Part shown: positions 56,493 through 64,000 of the stretch, piece after piece | Layout: each line of letters starts with the position of its first letter | Numbering within the stretch: the first letter of the stretch is position 1 | Origin: Lamellibrachia columna | Taxonomy: Eukaryota; Annelida; Polychaeta; Sabellida; Siboglinidae | Assembly (NCBI GenBank): GCA_963662155.1 | Contig: OY759263.1 | Span: 4,980,390 to 5,044,389, forward strand | Reading direction: 5' to 3' | DNA length: 64,000 nt | Program-made: the position numbers and the translations under genes | The notes under the pieces: generated by a model | Database searches by the model: none | The model's input: only the letters and a program-made list of their open reading frames with translations | Told to the model about the DNA's origin: nothing

Positions 56493-56689
56493 TAAGAGTG
56501 ACAGGCATGCGTTTTAATCGTAAATTCGCTACTTGGTATGCTATTTTGATACTCTATAGGCCTATTCAGTGTGTAACCCCGGGGGCAGCTCTGTCGCCAT
56601 ATTTGCGGAAAACGTGAGTAGTATGTAGGTGGTTTTCAATAAGCAATTGTGGCGGCAATTTTGGTCGATTTTTGGTGGTAGCTAAAAAT

Positions 56690-56835
56690 AGATGGTAGCT
56701 AAAAATAGACATTGGTTAATTTAAATTTTCTAAAAATAGACATATTTTAATTTTTATTTTAAATTTTAATTTCAATGTTCTTTTAATTTTAATTTTAATT
56801 TTTAATTTTAATTTTAATTTCAATTTTAATTTTGG
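56690..56835. repeat. AT-rich attttaat simple repeat
   Basis: Runs of taattttaatttt with two copies of gctaaaaatagac at its left edge. Confidence 0.85.
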
Positions 56836-57180
56836 AATGTTGGGATGTTGTCATTAATTTTCTTACTTATGGAAATTCCGACTCGACTAGAAAACAAGGA
56901 ATACAGCGACACGATTTACGGTAAGCATTCCTGCTGTCAATTAACTCACAACACGACGCAACTCAGCGCGAGCCAGCTGTTGTGAACCGTCAGACGGTGA
57001 CATAACGTAACATTCCTGTGACCATTGAACTCATAAAATAAGAGCGAGGGTCATAAGGGCGAGTCTGTTGTTGTCGAAAACCTGATGATGCAGTGGTATT
57101 TTCATTTGAGAAAACGCGTATGTGCAACTTCGAACAGGGAGTTAGAAAACGTTACACAGGCGGTTAGAAATGTTTTCACC

Positions 57181-57328
57181 CGTCATTCACATCACCAACA
57201 TGTTGCGATTGGATAATCTATCGACATGCGCGTTGTGAGTGGCTAATCTGTCGACGTGTGGGGTTGTCAGTCTGGTTTAGTCGGGGTCTTTAAATACCCG
57301 TGTATTGGAACTCGACTGCCTACGGACC
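57181..57328 (+). promoter_or_regulatory. Putative promoter of the exon at 57329
   Basis: Contains an imperfect direct repeat (attggataatctatcgac / gtggctaatctgtcgac), an inverted CCAAT box (cgattgg at 57207-57213) and a TATA-like tttaaata at 57289-57296. The region is richer in CpG than the rest of the window. The TATA-to-ATG distance is short, so the 5' UTR would be very small. Confidence 0.35.
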
Positions 57329-57385
57329 ATGGCTCAGAAAATGCTGCATATGAAGAGAGAGTTGGACCTGATGCAACTTCAACAG
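57329..57385 (+). CDS. Isolated first coding exon
   Basis: ATG in a good context (gaccATGG) opens 19 codons, MAQKMLHMKRELDLMQLQQ, followed at once by a consensus donor gtaaga after cag, in phase 0. The peptide is Met/Leu/Gln-rich and probably helical; I do not recognise it. A second exon may start at 57964 (after ctacag, phase 0, first residues DEFRSVFTIF) or lie outside the window. Confidence 0.5.
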
Positions 57386-57956
57386 GTAAGATTATAATAT
57401 TACCCATTAATATTTATATATTCAAGTCAGTAGAATACCCTTTTAAAATTCAAATTGGAAATTAGACAGTATGTTATGTTTTTAATATATTTAGTTAATT
57501 TATTATATGTGTAGAAAAACCAGTCGGAAATCACTACGCGAAATTTCAAATCGTGAATACGCGCCACGTACTGTAACTGACATTGCCTGGCCCCTGGGTC
57601 CTGGATCTATTTGGTATTTTACTACGATGTTTTAGTTAGCATATTTACGTATAAGTGTACTTTTTGTGTTTTTGTAGAGTTCATTCTAAATTGCTGTATT
57701 TTAAAATGAAATGCGCATTATTTTGCGAACGCTTACAACCTTGGACTTGGTCAGTATTGACAGTAATTGTCAAGCTATTTATAAATCACGCGGTTCATAA
57801 CTGCAGTGCCGGTGACAGTGCGCAAGAAAGTTGGATTGGAGTGTTTATGTAGATCAATTAGTGATTAGTTTAGTTTGATGCTGCTGTGGTTTATATCTGT
57901 ATATATTACTCAACTGCACAACCTGTTGTCGAAGCGGATTTAATTGGAAATGTTAG

Positions 57957-58318
57957 ACTACAGGACGAATTCCGTTCCGTGTTTACGATTTTCGAAAAAT
58001 CCAAGATGGCTGCGTCCATGGTTGGGTTCGTGGTTGGGTCGAACAAAGTTGCTTGTTGTCTCTACGCTTTGACGTTGATGAACATGCAGAATATCGCAAG
58101 CGGAGACTCAGGCTCAATGAATTTGCGAGTGATTACTTTGGGACATGCCCAATCGGCAGTAGTGACGATGACTCTGACTTATTTGAGTCGAACGTGGACG
58201 ACCGTGTGTCCGACTCACCTGTCACCTGTCACTTGAAAACACAGAGCCACACAACAACGGTACTTTCAGAGTTAATCACAACAAGAGATTGCTACCTCTT
58301 GGGTGTTGCTTATTAATA
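57957..58318 (+). CDS. Possible second exon or short ORF, acidic
   Basis: Two frames compete. The frame read from 58053 gives RFDVDEHAEYRKRRLRLNEF and then an acidic Ser/Asp stretch (GSSDDDSDLF), and runs to a stop at 58316. The frame from 57964 to 58236 joins in phase with the exon at 57329. No domain is recognised in either, so the call is tentative. Confidence 0.3.
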
Positions 58319-58339
58319 TCAATGTTTTTTGTTTTTGCT

Positions 58340-58640
58340 AAAAAAAAATAACTACATTCACTGGATTGGATATAGTAATAACAATAGATAATTTATTAAA
58401 CTATGGTGAAGTTTTCTTTTTTACATGAAGTAGGCCTATCATGTCCATGATTCTAGACTGTCTACTTTACAACTAATTTTTTTATTGTAAATGTAACCAT
58501 CAGAATTTAATAATAGTTGTAGTGTACCGAAGCTAACACGCCTATCTACATTTGCTTCACTGGATTGGTTATACTAATAACAATGGATAAGTTGTTATAC
58601 TGTGGCAGTGTTTTGTTTTGACATGAATTGTGATGATTTT
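58340..58640. repeat. Diverged direct duplication
   Basis: About 90 bp beginning ttcactggattggatata at 58356 recurs at about 58556 (cttcactggattggttata), with both copies continuing through aataacaat, ggataa and the gtttt and acatgaa phrases. Confidence 0.7.
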
Positions 58641-58929
58641 CGACTCAACTTTACAAGTAATTTTTTCTCCTTAAATAGTTTTTGACGGGTGCCCTCTTTA
58701 AATTCTTGTAACTGATTCTAGTGGGAGCATTTGAATACACTAAACTGTTTGGGAATGAGAAAGGGTGTTACTTTCTATGTGTTAAATTAAAAATACTTAA
58801 AATTGTTTTGGACAATGACTGGTTTTCCTTCGCCGCCACACATATTAGTCTAGAAAAAATCTTTGTGCACAACATAAAAAAAAAAAAAAATAGGTCAATA
58901 ACTTTTTATTAATGTAACATCACCATTCC

Positions 58930-59380
58930 TGAAAATGGGAACTATATTGACAATTTTAGCTGATCTGGAACATATCTATTGTCAAACAGTAAGGTAACAC
59001 GCTCGATAAGTTTCTGTATTTCATCTATAGTTGTTGGTGTCAGAAACATGGAATTGTATAAAATCCATACAGATAGTCATCAGGAACCTTTGATACAATT
59101 GTTTTCTTTTTGCAATGCTTAAATTCGTAAAATACTCATTCAACTTATCAGCAATATTTTTTTGTGTGTGTAAATATATCTTCAATTAAGAACTCATCCT
59201 TCATGAAAGTGTTGGGGAAATGATCCGAAATGTCTGAATAAAATATTCTGTGCATTTGGTAATATTCACCAAATATATTGTCTATTGCTGTGAAAGTGGT
59301 TGGAGTGATTGTGACATTGTATCTATGTAGGCTATCATAGTTAAGCAAAATGATGTTAGAGTCACCATTAAACACTGTTT
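58930..59380 (-). mobile_element. Non-LTR retrotransposon endonuclease relic
   Basis: The minus-strand frame 59375-59148 carries the order of the endonuclease C-terminus: a G-D-S-N-I-I-L-L start (for GDFNINLL), ITPTTFTAIDNIFG (for PTR..IDNIF) and SDISDHFP (terminal S-D-H). Downstream on the same strand, in another frame, ADKLNEYFTN resembles the FNEYF segment that leads into the RT domain. The family differs from the LINE at 12955. It is decayed and truncated. Confidence 0.5.
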
Positions 59381-60064
59381 ACAACTTTGAGTACTTGCAA
59401 AATGTTAGTATTTTGATTAGTGAAATCAGTAATATTTATGTTTAGTGACTGATAAATAACACCACTTATTAATTTATTTTTTACATTTCTTAGATCAAGT
59501 CTTCACTTCAATAAACATACATTCTAAATACGCAGTTATAATATTAAGTTTTGGTATTTCAAAATAGTAATAGATACTCATCATCCATTCTTTGAGGGCC
59601 TTGAAAGATGAATACTTCTGAAGTCGGTCAACTCATCAATATATTTTTCCATTGATAAGTAATTATTCAATTTACTAAGAGTTTTTGACAGACTTCAAGT
59701 ATTTAAAGGAGGCAAACCCACAAGTATAATCATTATTAGATTTCATTAATATCAGCGCCAAGGTAGTATTGTGTAAATGAACAGTTTCCTGCTATAAAAA
59801 TGTTATAATCTGTATCCAAATTCCTAGTAGCATGACTTTAAAAATCAACAACTTTACCTGCAGGTGTTCAGGTTCAGTAAATGTATACTTAACTATAATA
59901 ATAGCACACGTTGCTATTCTGTACCTTGTTTATTAAGCAATACAAATTGTGTGTACGCCTTATTGTGTTTGTTCATTATACATTTAAACAAATACAATGT
60001 ATAATAATTAAACACAATGTATAATCTTTCATTCTGTTTGGTCCTTTCGATTGAGACATAATAT
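59381..60064. other. No recognised feature
   Basis: AT-rich, without domain-bearing ORFs. Confidence 0.55.
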
Positions 60065-60335
60065 TATAGTGACCTTGTTAGTTACATTATTACTCACCAG
60101 GAAGATTATAGTATACGTAACTAAATACGATACCTTAACATTAAAAACAACATACAGTCTAATTTCCAATAGTGACTTCGTTACATATACCTCGTTAGTT
60201 ATTAGTCACCAGGAAGATAACCTATTATAGTATACCTAATTAATACGATACCTTAACATATTAAAAACAACATACTGTCTAATTTCCAATAGTGATCTCA
60301 TTACATATAGTGACCTCGTTAGTTTCATTATTGCA
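60065..60335. repeat. Tandem duplication of about 120 bp upstream of the polymerase ORF
   Basis: The block agtgaccttgttagttacat, accaggaagat, tagtatac, acgataccttaacat and ctaatttccaatagtgac occurs twice, with a third partial copy (gtgacctcgttagtttcatt) at 60310-60330. It ends about 170 bp before the ORF start. Confidence 0.9.
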
Positions 60336-60505
60336 GTGGCACCTCTAGTGTGTAAACGCTACCGTCGACACTTACATTGTATTCCTTGCGAATTAACGCG
60401 TTTTTCCTACCAAATATTGCTCATAAACACACCACCACCACACCACCTCGCACAACATATAGGTGTATTTAGGATGGTGTATTTTCAGTTGTAGACGCTG
60501 ACACC

Positions 60506-63500
60506 ATGCGAGTACACGTCTGCCGCCACTGCGGGGAGACGTTCGAAGATTATGCGCTTCTACGACGTCACGTGGAGAGTCACGGAACGTCATCTGTTGA
60601 TCAACCCTCAAACTCGACGGCATCGTCATCTAGTGATCGCACCAAGACACACGCTTGCGAGACATGCGGTCGATCGTTCGGGAGACGAGACAGTCTGCTG
60701 CGACACGCGAGAACTGCATGCAATAAAGAAAAGAAGACATACACATGCGAAAGATGCGGGCGTTCTTTCAGTTCACGCGCTCACCTGAACAGACACGCGT
60801 GCAATAAACAAAAGAAGACCTACACATGCGAGAGATGCGGGCGTTCTTATGGTGACCGTTATGATCTGAACAGACACGCTCGAACCGCGTGTGGTGACGA
60901 CGTCGAACCACCTTTACCGAAGCGGTCGAGATGGGAAAGTACTATTACCCTCCCCCCATTCGTCGAAGATCCCATCGAACCACCCGATCGACTTCCCTTC
61001 CCAGACGCTCTGTCGGCGGACTTGTTAGACGTCGTTCGGGAGCACTGGTCTACCATTAGAACACGCATAGCGAGAGGACCTGTTCAGACCAGGTTCAATT
61101 ACAGATTGACCACTCTAGACACGACCGCTCTAGAGGAGCCTTTGAATAGAATGTTCCAGGAGCAGACCACTGCATTCAAAATTAATCTCAGTTACGGGTT
61201 CATTCTGAGGAACAAGGACACGGGACGATACAGGTATTATCACGCGTCTTGTAACTGTTGCGGACGATACCTGGACGAACCCAGTCTCATCACAAACCGC
61301 AGTGACTTTGACGAGTTTCTGGAACGAATTCGAGAAACCGACGTCTTGCAGTGGGCCATCGCTCAAAGACCGGATTCGGCATGGGTGTGCGAACTCGTGA
61401 CAAATGCCACCTTCTTCGTCAATCGTATCATCGATCATCCCATTGGTTGTGTGGGCTTGACCCTTCCCGCTTATGTGAAGAACAACAAAGCTGTCATCGG
61501 TCTGGAAAGGGAACCCAACCATTCCAAAAGGTACACCGACAACCTGTGTCTCTTCCGCTGTCTGGCCCTGCATCGAGGAGGTGACAGATATCGGTTGGAA
61601 CCGGCAGTGAAGACGTTGTACGAGATGTACGATCGCGATGAAGGGGTACCCATGCAAGACTTTACAGGGGTCACACTCGATGACCTCTATCGCGTAGAAA
61701 CCATGTTCAAATTGAACGTGTGCGTGTACAAGCTTGTCAAGTCGGACAAAGATGGAAAGACGACTGCCGAACTCGTCAGACGATCGTTGTGTCACTATGA
61801 CAACACGTTGAACGTCAACTTGCACGAGACACACTTTTCCTATATCCAAGACGAGCGCATGTACTGTCACTCGTATCGGTGTCGAAAGTGTGGCGACTGT
61901 CTATGGAAAGATGCATATACACTGCACAAACACGAACGTACGTGTGCGGGTGGCGTACGACGAGTTTATCCGGGAGGTGTCTACCACTCCACCCCATCGA
62001 TATTCGAACGTCTGGACGATGAGAACATTCGAGTCTCCGAATCGTTGCGCTATTATCCGTACCGTGCCACTTTTGACTTCGAGTGTTATTTCGATACCGC
62101 GCAACTTCCGTCGGACAGTGACAAGGTCCACTGGGTAGCACGTCACGTCCCGTTGAGCGTCAGCGTGGCGTCGAACGTGCCCGGACACGAAGAAGTGCAA
62201 TGTCTCGTCACAGATGGAAATCCTGACAAGTTGGTGGCCGACATGATGAACATCCTACGAGCAATGAGCGATGCAGCGTACAAAGATCTAAAAGATTCTT
62301 ATGAGGATGTGTTGGAACAACTCACGGAAGCACAGACGGACTGGGACGAACGGGAGCAAGCCGCACGATCACCTGGGGCAGATGACGCCAACGATAAGGA
62401 GTCGCGACCACCCACCAATCCGTACAAAACGCTGATGGGACAACTATACGGGTGGCTTCATCAATTACCCGTGATCGGGTTCAATTCGGGGAAGTACGAT
62501 CTCAACGCCATAAAAAAGTTTCTGATTCCCCACTTCATCACCGAAACAACGGAAGAATGCGCAGAAGGTTTTGGTCCGAGGGAAAAATCGGAAGAAAGTA
62601 CCGACTCAAAACAAGAAGATCAAGAAGGTATCGCATCCTTTTTCGTCATCAAACGAAACAACACGTTCATGTGCCTGTCGACGGATCAGCTGAAATTCCT
62701 GGACATGACCAATTACATTGCCCCGGGTTTCAGCTACGACAAGTATCTGAAAGCGTACGGATGCGAGGTCACGAAAGGTAATTTCCCGTACGAGTACATG
62801 GACTGTTTGGAGAAGCTCGACGACACAATGCTTCCACCGAAAGAAGCCTTCTACAGTCGACTTAAGAACGAAGGTATTTCCGACGAGGATTACGCTAGTT
62901 GCGAGAAGGCGTGGCGCGATAATGACATGACGACTTTACGAGACTTTCTCGTTTGGTACAACAACAGAGACGTAGTGCCTTTTTTGCAAGCCATTCACAG
63001 GCAGTTCGCCTTCTATGAGCAACGTGGCATCGACATGTTCAAGCAAGGGATCAGCGTACCCGGACTGACCTTGCTCTACCTGTTCAACGACCTACCGGAG
63101 AAGACATACTTTACGATCTTCAACGAGAAGAATAAAGATCTTCATCAACTCGTGAAAGACGGTATTGTGGGTGGTCCATCTATAGTCTTTCAAAGATACC
63201 ACGAGAAAGGGGTCACCAAGATACGTCAGACCGAGTACGGGGAGACCGCTCGAATGTGTGGATCGATCGTCGGTTACGATGTCAACGCTCTATACCTGTG
63301 GTCTCTGATGCAAGACATGCCGACGGGATGGTACAAGCGTCGACGCGAAGAGAACGAGTTCCGACCCGAATCGGCGCAGCTGCACGGGCAGATGGCCGCG
63401 GAATGGTTGACGTGGGAGTCCGAACGGACGGGACACTCTATCCGGCATCAGGTCAACGGTCGGGAGAAGAGGATAGGTAAACTTCCGGTGGACGGATGGT

Positions 63501-64000
63501 GCAGCACAACGAAGACGGCGTATCAGTACCAAGGATGTTACTTTCATGGCTGCCCGTGCTTGGCTCTAGAAACGAACGCCGTTAATGGGAAACCAATGAC
63601 CCAACTTCTCACCGAGACCCGAAAGAACACTGCATACTTACGTCACTTCGTCAAGGTTGTCGAGTTGTGGGAATGTCAGTGGAAAAACATCAGAAAAGAT
63701 GCGGCCGTGAAAAGATGTCTAGACGCAGCGTTTCCTCGTCGACGACACACGAAATGGAAGATGACGCAACAGCAGATCTTGACCGATGTGCGCACCGGTA
63801 CTCTGTTCGGTATGATTGAGTGCGACGTTCGCGTACCGGAAGAATTGCGCGCGCACTTCGCCGAGATACAGCCCGTGTTCAAGAACGTCAACATGACCCG
63901 CGACGATCTCGGACCATTCATGCGTCGATACGCCGAAGATCACGATATCATGACGCGTCCGAGGCGCATGCTCGTTGGTAGTTTCCGCGGCGATAAGATG
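60506..64000 (+). CDS. Zinc-finger family B DNA polymerase, open at window edge
   Basis: 1165 codons without a stop, truncated by the window end. An in-frame TAG at 60470 precedes the first ATG. It probably replicates a large DNA mobile element or integrated virus-like element. Order of parts: zinc fingers at residues 6-26 (C2H2), 51-72, 81-99 and 108-129 (C2HC); a Cys-rich CNCC patch near 250; D345-x-x-C348 in DNLCLFRCLALH, with H443 (OTU-like, tentative); a zinc finger at 459-480; then the polymerase. Exo I is DFE (D524, E526), Exo II is N660..Y664-D665 in GFNSGKYD, Exo III is Y818-x3-D822 in YNNRD, and polymerase motif A is D925-x-N-x-L-Y930. A GCYFHGC motif lies at 1010-1016. Polymerase motifs B and C would be downstream. 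No introns; CpG-rich compared with neighbours. Confidence 0.9.
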   Translation, partial: MRVHVCRHCGETFEDYALLRRHVESHGTSSVDQPSNSTASSSSDRTKTHACETCGRSFGRRDSLLRHARTACNKEKKTYTCERCGRSFSSRAHLNRHACNKQKKTYTCERCGRSYGDRYDLNRHARTACGDDVEPPLPKRSRWESTITLPPFVEDPIEPPDRLPFPDALSADLLDVVREHWSTIRTRIARGPVQTRFNYRLTTLDTTALEEPLNRMFQEQTTAFKINLSYGFILRNKDTGRYRYYHASCNCCGRYLDEPSLITNRSDFDEFLERIRETDVLQWAIAQRPDSAWVCELVTNATFFVNRIIDHPIGCVGLTLPAYVKNNKAVIGLEREPNHSKRYTDNLCLFRCLALHRGGDRYRLEPAVKTLYEMYDRDEGVPMQDFTGVTLDDLYRVETMFKLNVCVYKLVKSDKDGKTTAELVRRSLCHYDNTLNVNLHETHFSYIQDERMYCHSYRCRKCGDCLWKDAYTLHKHERTCAGGVRRVYPGGVYHSTPSIFERLDDENIRVSESLRYYPYRATFDFECYFDTAQLPSDSDKVHWVARHVPLSVSVASNVPGHEEVQCLVTDGNPDKLVADMMNILRAMSDAAYKDLKDSYEDVLEQLTEAQTDWDEREQAARSPGADDANDKESRPPTNPYKTLMGQLYGWLHQLPVIGFNSGKYDLNAIKKFLIPHFITETTEECAEGFGPREKSEESTDSKQEDQEGIASFFVIKRNNTFMCLSTDQLKFLDMTNYIAPGFSYDKYLKAYGCEVTKGNFPYEYMDCLEKLDDTMLPPKEAFYSRLKNEGISDEDYASCEKAWRDNDMTTLRDFLVWYNNRDVVPFLQAIHRQFAFYEQRGIDMFKQGISVPGLTLLYLFNDLPEKTYFTIFNEKNKDLHQLVKDGIVGGPSIVFQRYHEKGVTKIRQTEYGETARMCGSIVGYDVNALYLWSLMQDMPTGWYKRRREENEFRPESAQLHGQMAAEWLTWESERTGHSIRHQVNGREKRIGKLPVDGWCSTTKTAYQYQGCYFHGCPCLALETNAVNGKPMTQLLTETRKNTAYLRHFVKVVELWECQWKNIRKDAAVKRCLDAAFPRRRHTKWKMTQQQILTDVRTGTLFGMIECDVRVPEELRAHFAEIQPVFKNVNMTRDDLGPFMRRYAEDHDIMTRPRRMLVGSFRGDKM

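Noticed and set aside
61130..61870. 246-codon minus-strand ORF
   Set aside because: Antisense shadow of the polymerase ORF; the plus frame carries recognisable motifs through the whole stretch.

Overview
This is a nuclear genome window from an animal. It has a spliced, intron-rich gene with canonical GT-AG introns, non-LTR retrotransposons, hAT-type DNA transposons, a tRNA-derived SINE and an exceptional load of tandem repeats. The style (AT-rich, CpG-poor background and many minisatellites) fits a marine invertebrate such as a lophotrochozoan, but nothing here fixes the phylum.

Layout. 1-5.6 kb: satellite blocks (61, 21, 20 and 33 bp units) around a decayed hAT transposon with terminal inverted repeats at 1974-2911. 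5.6-12.9 kb: no gene seen, only microsatellites and a 34 bp array. 12.95-15.95 kb: a nearly intact CR1-like LINE with endonuclease and reverse transcriptase ORFs separated by one frameshift. 16-30 kb: mostly unassigned sequence, a 40 bp array with higher-order structure, and a satellite broken by two different hAT-type insertions. 30.34-50.06 kb: a complete gene for a three-KH-domain poly(C)-binding protein (PCBP), which I assemble from 12 coding exons (432 residues); its introns hold minisatellites, LINE pieces, a SINE and a perfect 41 bp hairpin. 50-60 kb: probable PCBP 3' UTR, a minus-strand terminal exon with a PAN/apple domain, a MITE-like inverted repeat pair, and an isolated plus-strand first exon at 57.33 kb.

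60.5-64 kb: the most notable item. An uninterrupted CpG-rich ORF starts at 60506 and is still open at the window edge (1165 codons, no stop). It encodes N-terminal C2H2/C2HC zinc fingers, an OTU-like D-x-x-C motif with a distant His, another zinc finger, and a family B DNA polymerase with all three exonuclease motifs and polymerase motif A. It looks like the replicase of a large self-replicating DNA element or integrated virus-like element, cut by the window end.

The PCBP gene is the only host gene that can be read end to end. The other coding material is mobile DNA, single exons or relics.
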